Source: Lachnospiraceae bacterium (GTDB taxonomy: Bacteria > Bacillota > Clostridia > Lachnospirales > Lachnospiraceae). From it: 33,965 nucleotides of DNA. The notes beneath the pieces were generated by a model. That model made no database searches. It was not told the origin of the DNA and saw nothing but the letters and a program-made list of their open reading frames with translations. The stretch is taken from assembly GCA_017443065.1 (NCBI GenBank), contig JAFSPF010000007.1, positions 1 through 33,965 on the forward strand, written 5' to 3'. Positions 17,367 through 24,756 of the stretch are shown here, piece by piece (position 1 is the first letter of the stretch; each line of letters starts with the position of its first letter). Made by a program: the position numbers and the translations under genes.

Positions 17367-18431
17367 ATGAATCACAACATCCGAATCGGCAAAAACAACA
17401 TCGGCGCGGATGCGCCGGTCTATATCATCGCCGAGATGAGCGGCAATCACAACGGCGAACTCCACCGCGCCATGCGCATCATCGAGGAGGCCGCGGCCGC
17501 CGGCGCGAACGCGGTCAAGCTGCAGACCTATACCGCGGACACGATCACCCTGGACTGCAACACGCCGGATTTCCGCATTGATTACGGCTCTCTCTGGGAC
17601 GGGCGCACCCTGCATGATCTCTACCGCGAAGCGGCCACGCCCTGGGAATGGCAGCCGCAGCTCGCCCTGCGCGCGCGGGAGCTCGGCATGGACTGCTTCT
17701 CCTCTCCCTTTGACTTTACCGCCGTGGATTTCCTGGAGGACATGCGGGTTCCGGCTTACAAGATCGCCTCGTTTGAAATCACGGACATCCCCCTGATCCG
17801 CAGGGTGGCAAAAACCGGAAAGCCGGTGATTATTTCCACCGGCATTGCGCACCGGGAGGAGATTGCGGAGGCCGTTGCGGCCTGCCGGGACGCGGGCAAT
17901 GAGCAGATCATTCTTTTGAAATGCTGCTCCGCCTACCCCGCGCCCTATGAGGACATGAACCTCCGCACCATCCCGCAGCTCGCGGAGGACTTTGACTGTC
18001 TTGCCGGGCTCTCCGATCACACGCCGGGGCACACGGTGCCGGTGGCCTCGGTCGCCCTGGGGGCCTGCGTGATCGAAAAGCATCTGACGCTTTCCCGCGA
18101 AGACGGCGGCGTGGACAGCGCCTTCTCCATGGAGCCCGCGGAGTTTAAGGAAATGGTGCAGGCCGTCCGGGACGCGGAAAAGGCGCTCGGCCGCGCCACT
18201 TATGACCTCACAAAAAAGCAGGAGGACAGCCGCTGGCTGACCCGCTCCCTCTATATCGCCGCCGACATGAATGCCGGCGACGTGCTGACGGCGGACAATC
18301 TGAAGAGTGTGCGTCCCGGGCACGGCATGCACACGCGTTACTATGACGATCTGCTCGGAAAAACGGTGAACCGCAACCTGCGCGCCGGCACGCCGATGGC
18401 CGCAGAATACATCGACGGGTACTCCGCATGA
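17367..18431 (+). CDS. pseI: Pseudaminic acid synthase (NeuB family)
   Basis: Condenses a 6-deoxy-di-N-acetyl-hexose with phosphoenolpyruvate to give the nine-carbon sugar. 354 residues, the usual size. A TIM-barrel N-terminal domain begins with IIAEMSGNHNGE (20-31). Further NeuB hallmarks are KLQTYTADTITL, KIASFEI, GLSDHTPGH and EKHLTLSR. A C-terminal SAF/antifreeze-like domain covers about 290-350. An AGGAAG site precedes the ATG. It overlaps pseG by 4 bp (ATGA). The AEMSGNHNG and TYTADTIT segments favour PseI over sialic acid synthase NeuB, an assignment made by eye. Confidence 0.88.
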   Translation: MNHNIRIGKNNIGADAPVYIIAEMSGNHNGELHRAMRIIEEAAAAGANAVKLQTYTADTITLDCNTPDFRIDYGSLWDGRTLHDLYREAATPWEWQPQLALRARELGMDCFSSPFDFTAVDFLEDMRVPAYKIASFEITDIPLIRRVAKTGKPVIISTGIAHREEIAEAVAACRDAGNEQIILLKCCSAYPAPYEDMNLRTIPQLAEDFDCLAGLSDHTPGHTVPVASVALGACVIEKHLTLSREDGGVDSAFSMEPAEFKEMVQAVRDAEKALGRATYDLTKKQEDSRWLTRSLYIAADMNAGDVLTADNLKSVRPGHGMHTRYYDDLLGKTVNRNLRAGTPMAAEYIDGYSA

Positions 18432-19627
18432 GCCGCATCTTCTTCCGCGCGGATGCGAACGCGCAGATCGGCGGCGGGCATATGATGCGCTGCCTGACGA
18501 TCGCGGAGGCGCTGGGCGCTGCGGATATCGTCTTCGTGTGCGCGGATGAGGAGAGCGCCAGGCTGCCGCGGCAGGCGGGGTTTGAGACGCGGGTGCTCGG
18601 GACGGATTATCGCGACATGGAGGCGGAGGTGGCTGCACTGGTTTCAATGTGTCTTGAGCCGCCTGCCTCGATGGACGACGTCCCTGACACAATCATTGTG
18701 GATAGTTACCACGCTACGGATGTGTATCTCTGTGCGTTGCGTGAGCATGCGCGTGTCGTATTGATCGAGGATGCGCTGACGCATGCAAGACCTGCGGACG
18801 TCATCATCAACTACAATCTGCATGCGTCGGGATGTGCCTATCAGGACGCGTATCCTTCTGGCGCGAGAGATGCGGAAAGCGGCACAGCGGTCAGGCCGCC
18901 GCTGCTGCTCATCGGCTCGCGGTATGCACCGGTGCGCGAACAGTTTACAGAATGTCGGGCCGTCATCAGGGACGAGGTGCGGGACATCCTGATCTTGTGC
19001 GGTGCCTCGGATCCGCTGAATGCGGCCACGCAGATTTATCACGCGCTTTCTGCAAACCTTATCTCCGGGCGGGCGACCGGCGTGCATACCGGCGCCCCAT
19101 CGATGGCGTCGGATCACTCTTCTTTGACATCAACAGGCGTGCTGTGTCATCCGCGTTTTCACATCGTCTGCGGTGCGTACAATCCGCACATGGATACACT
19201 GCGCGAACTCGCGAAGCAGGACGACAGGCTGATTCTGCATGAACGGGTGGAGGATATGGCGGCGCTCATGTGCGACTGCGATCTCGCCGTCACGGCCGCA
19301 GGCTCCACGATCTATGAACTGTGTGCGGTGGGACTGCCCTTCGTGGCCTTTTCCCTCGCGGACAACCAGGACCCGATTCTCTCCGCCCTCGAGGCAGAGG
19401 ACATCGCATCCTGCGCGGGTCTCTTTTACCGTGACGCCGCCGGGGCGCTGCAAAGCATTTCCCGTCATGTCACGGAACTGTCTTCGGATGTTTCCCTGAG
19501 AAAAAAAAGAAGCGAGGCGCAGCGCCTGCTCGTCGACGGACAGGGGGCCGCGCGCATCAGCCGGGAGATCCTGCACGGCGCATCCGACGGCTCCGCGGAC
19601 AGCCTCCGTGCAAGCGGAAGCCTGTAA
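18428..19627 (+). CDS. pseG: UDP-2,4-diacetamido-2,4,6-trideoxy-beta-L-altropyranose hydrolase (PseG)
   Basis: Releases the free sugar from UDP to feed PseI. GT-B-like fold: the N-terminal loop GGGHMMRCLTIAEAL has the expected catalytic His18, IIVDSYH is at 89-95, and the C-terminal nucleotide-binding stretch TAAGSTIYELC...SLADNQ is at 289-314. At 399 residues it is longer than typical (~280-340). The extra length appears as loops near 72-87, 138-160 and 213-241 and as a tail after 380. The stretch 18640-19200 is less GC-rich than its surroundings. It overlaps pseI by ATGA and ends 18 bp from the convergent rimM. The last gene of the cluster; pseB and pseC are not in the window. Confidence 0.88.
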   Translation: MSRIFFRADANAQIGGGHMMRCLTIAEALGAADIVFVCADEESARLPRQAGFETRVLGTDYRDMEAEVAALVSMCLEPPASMDDVPDTIIVDSYHATDVYLCALREHARVVLIEDALTHARPADVIINYNLHASGCAYQDAYPSGARDAESGTAVRPPLLLIGSRYAPVREQFTECRAVIRDEVRDILILCGASDPLNAATQIYHALSANLISGRATGVHTGAPSMASDHSSLTSTGVLCHPRFHIVCGAYNPHMDTLRELAKQDDRLILHERVEDMAALMCDCDLAVTAAGSTIYELCAVGLPFVAFSLADNQDPILSALEAEDIASCAGLFYRDAAGALQSISRHVTELSSDVSLRKKRSEAQRLLVDGQGAARISREILHGASDGSADSLRASGSL

Positions 19628-19645
19628 CGAAGGCGGCCGTGTCCC

Positions 19646-20251
19646 TTACAGATCCAGCAGCCCGTCCAGCAGATGGACGGTCATCACGCGGCGTTCCATA
19701 TCCACGTTTAAGATACATTGTTTGATCGCGGGCAGGAGAACCTCCTTGTCCCTTTCGTGATGCCGCATCACATAGACATCATTGGCCGGTGCGGAGATCA
19801 CGTCCTTGAGCGTCCCGATCTCCCTGCCGTCCTCATCTTCGATGGAAAGACCGATCAGGTCGGCGATGAAGTATTCGCCCTCCTCCAGCGGGATCGCGTC
19901 TTCGCGGGAGACAAAGAGATCGGCGCCCTTCAGCTTCTCCGCCTCCTCCACGCTGTTCACCTCTTTGCATTTCACAAGGACAAACTTACCGCCCGCGCGC
20001 GCCTGCGTAACATGCAGCTCCGTGATCGCGCCGGATGCACGGGAGCGCACGCCCTCCGGCCTGCCGGCATCTCCTTTGCCTCCGCCCTGCGGGCCGTCCT
20101 TCTTTGCATAAAGCGTCAGTCCCTTCACAAAGCGCTCCGGGTCATCGGTCGTGGGAAAGACACGCATCTCCCCCTTCAGGGCATGCGCCCCCGAAACCAC
20201 TCCGACGTGAAAAAATTCCTTTGTATCGGCAAGCATTTCCGCTGTGATCAT
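19646..20251 (-). CDS. rimM: Ribosome maturation factor RimM with an extra loop
   Basis: Helps assemble the head of the 30S subunit and binds S19. 201 residues against the usual ~165-175. The N-terminal RimM barrel shows VGVVSGAHALKGEMRVFPTTDDPERF; the C-terminal PRC-barrel shows YFIADLIGLSIEDEDGREIG and VLLPAIKQCI. A Gly/Arg-rich insertion of about 25-30 residues (around 50-77) splits the N-terminal domain between two strands; its DNA (about 20030-20105) is very GC-rich. The start overlaps the stop of the upstream HTH ORF as ATGA and its own binding site is weak, so translation may depend on coupling. Normally rimM lies between khpA and trmD; here it is about 4.5 kb downstream of trmD. Confidence 0.95.
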   Translation of the reverse strand: MITAEMLADTKEFFHVGVVSGAHALKGEMRVFPTTDDPERFVKGLTLYAKKDGPQGGGKGDAGRPEGVRSRASGAITELHVTQARAGGKFVLVKCKEVNSVEEAEKLKGADLFVSREDAIPLEEGEYFIADLIGLSIEDEDGREIGTLKDVISAPANDVYVMRHHERDKEVLLPAIKQCILNVDMERRVMTVHLLDGLLDL

Positions 20252-20508
20252 GTACGAGTCTCTTTCTGTTTCTGATTGTTTTTTCCCGCTGTTTTCCGAT
20301 AGTTTTTCAATCTATGCAATCTGTATATGCTTTGGTTTGTCTCTCCTTCCCTATAAACAATACTGTTATCCACAAGCATCGTCAGATAACGTAAGACCGT
20401 TCTTGTTGATCTTCCAGTAGCCTGCTCTGCTTCCCTTGGCGTGATACATCCCTTCTCTTCCAAAACGCGAACAATGGGTGTAATCTTTTTCAAATTCTTC
20501 TCTGACAT
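20248..20508 (-). CDS. Small winged-helix DNA-binding protein, probably the 3' remnant of a larger regulator
   Basis: 86 residues from ATG 20508, or 90 from a TTG at 20520; neither has a convincing binding site. Residues about 10-65 form a helix-turn-helix (CITPREAEQATGRSTRTVLR) followed by a wing, and the C-terminus is Lys/Gln-rich. The frame stays open upstream, without a start, at least to position 20661. It encodes a Lys/Arg/Asn-rich stretch like that before the C-terminal HTH of AlbA/RecG-like ATP-binding regulators. That suggests a truncated gene whose 5' part was lost where the lipoprotein gene now ends. The A+T content is higher than in rimM. The stop overlaps the rimM start (ATGA). 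Confidence 0.55.
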   Translation of the reverse strand: MSEKNLKKITPIVRVLEEKGCITPREAEQATGRSTRTVLRYLTMLVDNSIVYREGETNQSIYRLHRLKNYRKTAGKNNQKQKETRT

Positions 20509-20624
20509 AACTTCGGACAAACTTCCGCCATTTTTTTCTCTTTTTTGTCCGGAGTTTTTACGCTGATCAGCCTTGTTTTCCCGCTTTTTCCTGGATTGTA
20601 TGCTTACTCCTGTTGGTGCCTCGT

Positions 20625-21929
20625 TCAGTTTATGCGCACGATTGCATACGCATCCTCGCTTTCAAAGGTCTCGTCATTTAGCTCACCGTTATATGCTGTC
20701 CAAAAGGAACTGCCAAGATATGTGTATTCTGCAATGGCATCAAATTCCCTGACGGAAATCACGCGATCGCTTTCCGCAGAAAACTGATCTCTCGTACTGT
20801 CTGTAATCACATAGACAAGATCGTGCTCACTGTCATACATCACATCTGTCAGAATCAGGTCTCCCTCTGTAGTAGACTGTGCCACCCGGATAAAAGCATC
20901 TTCTTTTCTTTCATAGCGAGATACAAACTCGCTGTAAGTATAGTCGTTATGCACCATAGCGCCGACGACAAAGCATCCATCCGTCTGCGCCCGATCTGAA
21001 TTATAATCATCCGCCAGTTTTCGGATATCCTGATAATCCTTTGTTACCTTTTTTTGATAGATACGATCCAATAGGTCGATATGATCAAACTCAGATTCAG
21101 AACTGACAGCATGGGCGGTACCGTCTGCCTCCAGAATGAACACGGCGTATGTATTTTCCTTTTCAATTCTGTATCGCCCCGGCTCCAGCTCCCCATACAT
21201 GATAAGATCGCATTTTGCTTCGGCAGAGTCTCCGGTCTGGAGAATATTCGCAACACTTATAAAACTATAGTTTGACATCGCAACAGGAAGCTTTACCCAT
21301 TCACCGTCAATTTCCTTATCCAGTGTAAATGGTTCACCGTAGGTAACCTCCGTTTCGGTCAAATTATCAAGCCGCACCGTTGCAACTGTCCCATCCAAAT
21401 CGAGGAATGTCATGCGGATACTCTGATTGATATCCTCGTCGCCTGTCTTGCCGTAGTAATTCGCATTATACTTAGCGAGTATCGCCGCATTCGGTATCGC
21501 GCTTCCATCTTTTGAAAGCCAATCTTCCTCTGTATCTATGCGCTCATACAAACCAGCCAGATCATATTCCGCCGTGTAAACACGACCGCCTTTTACCAGC
21601 CAGATGCCGTTACCATAAGAAAGCCATATGTCATATCCGTCCTTATCCCGTATACTGATTCCGTAGCATGTATCCGGCCAGTCTGACAGTAATGATGGTT
21701 CGCCGGACACAGTAGGAAGCTTATTGATTTCTTTAATAATCCGTTTCTCCTCGGTTTGATCATAGAGCCACTTTACATATGTCGTCTCCCCGTCAAAACG
21801 GTAGAAGCACATGGCGCTGTTTTCGGGAGAAGCATTTTCCAACATGGAAATCTCGCCTCTGCTTCCACATGCAGTCAAAATGCAACAAAACAAAATGCTG
21901 ATCACATACCTTGCTTTTCTAATAATCAT
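20625..21929 (-). CDS. Predicted lipoprotein of unknown function
   Basis: 434 residues. The start at 21929 is preceded by GGAGGT with good spacing; an ATG two codons earlier sits right against that site. The N-terminus is a lipoprotein signal: basic start MIIRKAR, hydrophobic core, and lipobox LTAC with Cys21 as the likely lipidated residue. The rest is predicted extracytoplasmic. A segment near residues 200-260 (TYGEPFTLDKEIDGEWVKLP through GELEPGRYRIEKE) resembles an Ig-like beta domain seen in Firmicutes lipoproteins. I do not recognise a function. It is A+T-rich relative to its surroundings and is flanked downstream by the HTH remnant, so it may have been acquired. Confidence 0.75.
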   Translation of the reverse strand: MIIRKARYVISILFCCILTACGSRGEISMLENASPENSAMCFYRFDGETTYVKWLYDQTEEKRIIKEINKLPTVSGEPSLLSDWPDTCYGISIRDKDGYDIWLSYGNGIWLVKGGRVYTAEYDLAGLYERIDTEEDWLSKDGSAIPNAAILAKYNANYYGKTGDEDINQSIRMTFLDLDGTVATVRLDNLTETEVTYGEPFTLDKEIDGEWVKLPVAMSNYSFISVANILQTGDSAEAKCDLIMYGELEPGRYRIEKENTYAVFILEADGTAHAVSSESEFDHIDLLDRIYQKKVTKDYQDIRKLADDYNSDRAQTDGCFVVGAMVHNDYTYSEFVSRYERKEDAFIRVAQSTTEGDLILTDVMYDSEHDLVYVITDSTRDQFSAESDRVISVREFDAIAEYTYLGSSFWTAYNGELNDETFESEDAYAIVRIN

Positions 21930-21956
21930 TGTCATACCTCCTATCGCTAAGCATCC

Positions 21957-21985
21957 CATATATGTATGACAACTATTTCGAGCAA
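21957..21985 (-). promoter_or_regulatory. Candidate promoter for the lipoprotein gene
   Basis: Minus strand TTGCTC (21980-21985), 17 bp, TATATG (21957-21962), about 28 bp before the start codon. Confidence 0.4.
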
Positions 21986-22253
21986 ATCTTACATTTTTCA
22001 CAGCAACTCATTGCCGGTCTCCAAAGAAAACCTCATCCATCGAAGCAGCACTTTATAACCGAATTGCTTTCATTCTGAGTCTGACATAATCAGCGTACCA
22101 GGTTCCATTTATATATAAATCATTTCTCAAACTTCACATAAACCTCCCAAAGCAATTTCTACATTTTTCTCTTTTTAACTGTTCCGGACAATCTCCATTG
22201 TCTATCATAACATGAATTCAACAGTTTTTATATGGACTTACCAAAACACATAC

Positions 22254-22282
22254 TTGACACCCGCGTTTCAATCTGATATCAT
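22254..22282 (+). promoter_or_regulatory. Sigma-A promoter of the SPFH operon
   Basis: TTGACA (22254-22259), 17 bp, TATCAT (22277-22282). The -35 is perfect and the -10 matches 5 of 6 positions. The -10 box lies inside a tandem repeat (22274-22295). Confidence 0.7.
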
Positions 22283-22295
22283 ATTGATATCATAA
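22274..22295 (+). promoter_or_regulatory. Tandem 11-bp operator-like repeat over the SPFH promoter
   Basis: Two direct repeats, TGATATCATAT and TGATATCATAA, identical in 10 of 11 positions and one helical turn apart. Each contains the perfect palindrome TGATATCA. The first covers the -10 box and the second the likely transcription start. Closely spaced short sites like this are typical of ribbon-helix-helix repressors, and one is encoded in the operon. Confidence 0.5.
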
Positions 22296-22318
22296 AGATT
22301 TCTGTGGAGGAAAACGAC

Positions 22319-23398
22319 ATGACAGAAAAAGTGCTTACCAAAAACAAAAACGGCATGGCGATGCTGCTCGTCTGCATCGCGGAATATCTGATCGGCATTG
22401 CGATCTTCGTGACCGGCATCGTGCTGCTGTCCTCCGGGGAAAACCCGGATCTTCCGATCAACCGGCTCCATACGGTGCCGGGCGGCATCCTGCTTGCGAT
22501 CGGCATTGTCTGGCTGTTCCTCGGCTGGATTCCCTTCTGCGGGCTGAAGGTGCTGCGGCCGCAGGAGGCGCTGGTGATCACGCTCTTCGGCAAATACACG
22601 GGCACCTTAAAGGACGCGGGCTTTTATTACGTGCATCCCTTCAGCACCGCGCTGAACCCGGCGGCGGGGACGAAGCTGCGGCAGTCCGGCGAATCGGAGC
22701 GCGCCAAAGGGACGGCGGAGTCCCTTCTCCTCGGCGGGGCGAACGCCGCCCTGCAGCAGGCAGCCGCGGCAAAGTACGCAGCCGGCAAGAAGATTTCCCT
22801 CAAGGTGATGACCTTAAGCAACGCGCGCCAGAAGATCAACGATGTCCTCGGCAATCCGGTGGAGGTCGGCATCGCCGTGATGTGGCGCGTGGTGGATACG
22901 GCCAAGGCCGTGTTCAACGTGGACAATTACATGGAATACCTGGACCTGCAGTGTGATTCCGCGTTGCGTGACATCGTGCGGCTCTACCCTTACGACGTGG
23001 CGCAGGGCGTCGACACGACAGGCGACGGCCAGGAGGATGACGGTTCTCTTCGCGGCTCCTCCACCGTTGTTGCACAGCGGATCAAAAACCGCATCCAGGA
23101 AAAGGTAACGGAGGCCGGCATCGAGATCATCGACGCCAGGATCACCTACCTCGCCTACGCGCCGGAGATCGCGGCGGCCATGCTGCAGCGCCAGCAGGCG
23201 AGCGCCATCGTGGATGCGCGCAAGCTTATCGTGGACGGCGCGGTCGGCATGGTGGAGATGGCGCTGGACCGCCTCGGCGAAAAACAGATCGTGGACCTTG
23301 ATGAGGAACGCAAGGCCGCAATGGTGTCGAATCTGCTGGTGGTGCTCTGCGGCAACGCGGAGGCGCAGCCCATTGTGAACACAGGGAGCCTGTATTAA
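22319..23398 (+). CDS. SPFH/band-7 domain membrane protein
   Basis: 359 residues. The start ATG at 22319 ([12 protein letters not shown]) follows GGAGG at 22306-22310; a GTG at 22304 overlaps that site and is rejected. There are two transmembrane segments, about 14-37 and 54-74, then an SPFH domain (about 76-310) from [18 protein letters not shown] to the helical region [22 protein letters not shown] proteins form membrane scaffolds; the role of this subfamily is not known to me. An Ala/Gly-rich insertion (about 120-157) interrupts the first part of the domain. Its stop overlaps the start of the ribbon-helix-helix gene by one base (TAATG), so the two are translationally coupled. Confidence 0.9.
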   Translation: MTEKVLTKNKNGMAMLLVCIAEYLIGIAIFVTGIVLLSSGENPDLPINRLHTVPGGILLAIGIVWLFLGWIPFCGLKVLRPQEALVITLFGKYTGTLKDAGFYYVHPFSTALNPAAGTKLRQSGESERAKGTAESLLLGGANAALQQAAAAKYAAGKKISLKVMTLSNARQKINDVLGNPVEVGIAVMWRVVDTAKAVFNVDNYMEYLDLQCDSALRDIVRLYPYDVAQGVDTTGDGQEDDGSLRGSSTVVAQRIKNRIQEKVTEAGIEIIDARITYLAYAPEIAAAMLQRQQASAIVDARKLIVDGAVGMVEMALDRLGEKQIVDLDEERKAAMVSNLLVVLCGNAEAQPIVNTGSLY

Positions 23399-23592
23399 TG
23401 GCCGAAAAGAAACAAATCCCGCTCCGCCTGAGCGAAAAATTATACAACGCCATCGCCGCCTGGGCGGAGGATGACTTCCGCTCCGTCAACGGACAGATCG
23501 AATATCTGTTGACGGAGTGCGTCAGGCAACGCAAGAAGGACGGCAAATACGTCGGGCAGCACATCGACGAGCCGCCGGAACTGGATGTGTGA
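23398..23592 (+). CDS. Small Arc-like ribbon-helix-helix protein
   Basis: 64 residues. The pattern [19 protein letters not shown] then [20 protein letters not shown] fits a beta strand and two helices of the Arc/MetJ/CopG fold, and the tail is acidic. Such proteins are dimeric DNA binders. It begins on the last base of the SPFH stop and is followed closely by the DUF1648 gene, so all three are probably one operon. It could repress the operon through the tandem sites at 22274-22295. A purely structural role, as a partner of the SPFH protein, is possible too. Confidence 0.8.
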   Translation: MAEKKQIPLRLSEKLYNAIAAWAEDDFRSVNGQIEYLLTECVRQRKKDGKYVGQHIDEPPELDV

Positions 23593-23593
23593 T

Positions 23594-24121
23594 ATGCGGA
23601 TCAGGATTATGTTTTCAAAAATCAGCATGTCTGAGAGGCGGATTACATTTGCGTTAGTCCTCAACATCCTGAGCATCCTGCTGCTTATCGCGACGACGAT
23701 CATCGTCATCGTGCGGTACAACATGCTTCCCGCGGACGCGCAGGTTCCGACGCACTGGGGCGCTTCGGGCGAGGCGGATGCCTGGAGCGGCAAGGGCTCT
23801 CTCTTTGTGCCGCTGGCGCTGGCTTATTTCATGTGCCTGATTACTATGCCGCTGTCCTTTATGAAGCCCTACGAGATGCTGAATATGCCGGGCACCTTAA
23901 AGGAGCGCGCCTTCGCCAAAAACCCCGTCGCCTTCAACAACACGGTGCGGGGCTTCCTGGCGCTTATGTCCTTTACCGTCGTCTTTGTCTTCAGCTGGTC
24001 GGCCATCGCGAGCAGTTTCCAGCTGCAGCTCGGCATCTGGTTTCTCCCGGTCGTCATCTTACTGGTCGTCGTACCGTTCGTTGCCCTGATCGTGCGGCTG
24101 GTGTTGATCGCGAGGGGCTGA
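23594..24121 (+). CDS. DUF1648-domain membrane protein
   Basis: 175 residues from the ATG at 23594; starts at 23585 and 23609 are nearly as plausible because no binding site is strong. Four hydrophobic segments are visible, at about 17-41, 68-92, 116-140 and 143-173. After the first comes LPADAQVPTHWGASGEADAW, the pattern of the DUF1648 family, often found in proteins near transporters or SdpI-type immunity proteins. No function is assigned. It is two bases after the ribbon-helix-helix gene and appears to be the last gene of that operon, since a new promoter follows. Confidence 0.75.
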   Translation: MRIRIMFSKISMSERRITFALVLNILSILLLIATTIIVIVRYNMLPADAQVPTHWGASGEADAWSGKGSLFVPLALAYFMCLITMPLSFMKPYEMLNMPGTLKERAFAKNPVAFNNTVRGFLALMSFTVVFVFSWSAIASSFQLQLGIWFLPVVILLVVVPFVALIVRLVLIARG

Positions 24122-24134
24122 GGCGTCGTAACGG

Positions 24135-24164
24135 TTGATTCTCCCTGTCCTTCGGGAGTATAAT
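24135..24164 (+). promoter_or_regulatory. Promoter for the small membrane protein gene
   Basis: TTGATT (24135-24140), 18 bp, TATAAT (24159-24164). The spacer itself contains CTCCC...GGGAG, a small inverted repeat. The predicted transcript starts about 15 nt before the start codon. Confidence 0.55.
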
Positions 24165-24184
24165 TCTTCTTCGGAGGAAGGAAC

Positions 24185-24412
24185 ATGCATCCTTATGTGA
24201 AAAAAATGATCGCGCCGCTGGCGATCACCTGTCTGACAGTGATTCTGTATTCCGTATACATTGTTCTCGCCATCCGCTATGCCTTCCCGACGCTTCTGCA
24301 GGTTGCGGTGACGGTAGGTGCACTGGCGATGATCGGCGGTATGATTTATATTTGCTACACGCGATACAAAGAGATCATGTCCGGTGAGGAAGATGATCTT
24401 GACAAGTATTAA
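24185..24412 (+). CDS. Small membrane protein of unknown function
   Basis: 75 residues, started by ATG after GGAGGAAGGAAC. Two transmembrane segments are predicted by eye, about 9-31 and 37-58, with a short basic linker and an acidic tail (GEEDDLDKY) probably in the cytoplasm. I do not recognise a family. It is 32 bp before the YbjQ-family gene on the same strand and may be co-transcribed with it. Confidence 0.7.
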   Translation: MHPYVKKMIAPLAITCLTVILYSVYIVLAIRYAFPTLLQVAVTVGALAMIGGMIYICYTRYKEIMSGEEDDLDKY

Positions 24413-24444
24413 GATTCCACAAAAGGCAAAGGAGGTAACACAGC

Positions 24445-24756
24445 ATGCTGTACGTCACAACCGATTACATTCCCGGAAAAGAAGTGGAAGCACTCGGACT
24501 GGTCAAGGGGAGCACCATCCAGTCGGTGAACGTCTTCAAGGACATCGGCGCCGGCCTGAAAAACCTTGTTGGCGGCGAGCTGACCAAGTATAACGAGATG
24601 ATGGACAAAGCGAGAGCCCTGGCCACCAAGCGCATGGTAGAGGAAGCCGAACGGCTGGGTGCCGACGCGATTATCGGCATGCGCTACTCTTCCGCTTCCG
24701 TCACGCAGGCCGCCGCGGAAGTGATGGCCTACGGCACCGCGGTCAAATTCCGCTGA
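24445..24756 (+). CDS. YbjQ/UPF0145 family protein
   Basis: 103 residues beginning MLYVTTDYIPGKEVEALGLV, with the family's signature ending in EAERLGADAIIGMRY and an internal region (about 25-50) with DIGAGLKNLVGGELTKY. Members form small oligomeric beta-alpha proteins sometimes called heavy-metal-binding domains; the role is unknown. An AAGGAGGT binding site precedes the start. Its 3' end overlaps the 3' end of trmD on the other strand by 14 bp, and no terminator separates them. Confidence 0.88.
   Translation: MLYVTTDYIPGKEVEALGLVKGSTIQSVNVFKDIGAGLKNLVGGELTKYNEMMDKARALATKRMVEEAERLGADAIIGMRYSSASVTQAAAEVMAYGTAVKFR

Larger units (their letters stand above)
21930..22318. other. AT-rich divergent intergenic region
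   Basis: 389 bp without a supported gene. It carries the candidate lipoprotein promoter on the minus strand and the SPFH operon promoter with tandem operator-like repeats on the plus strand. The middle part (about 21990-22240) is AT-rich with no structure that I can name. Confidence 0.6.
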
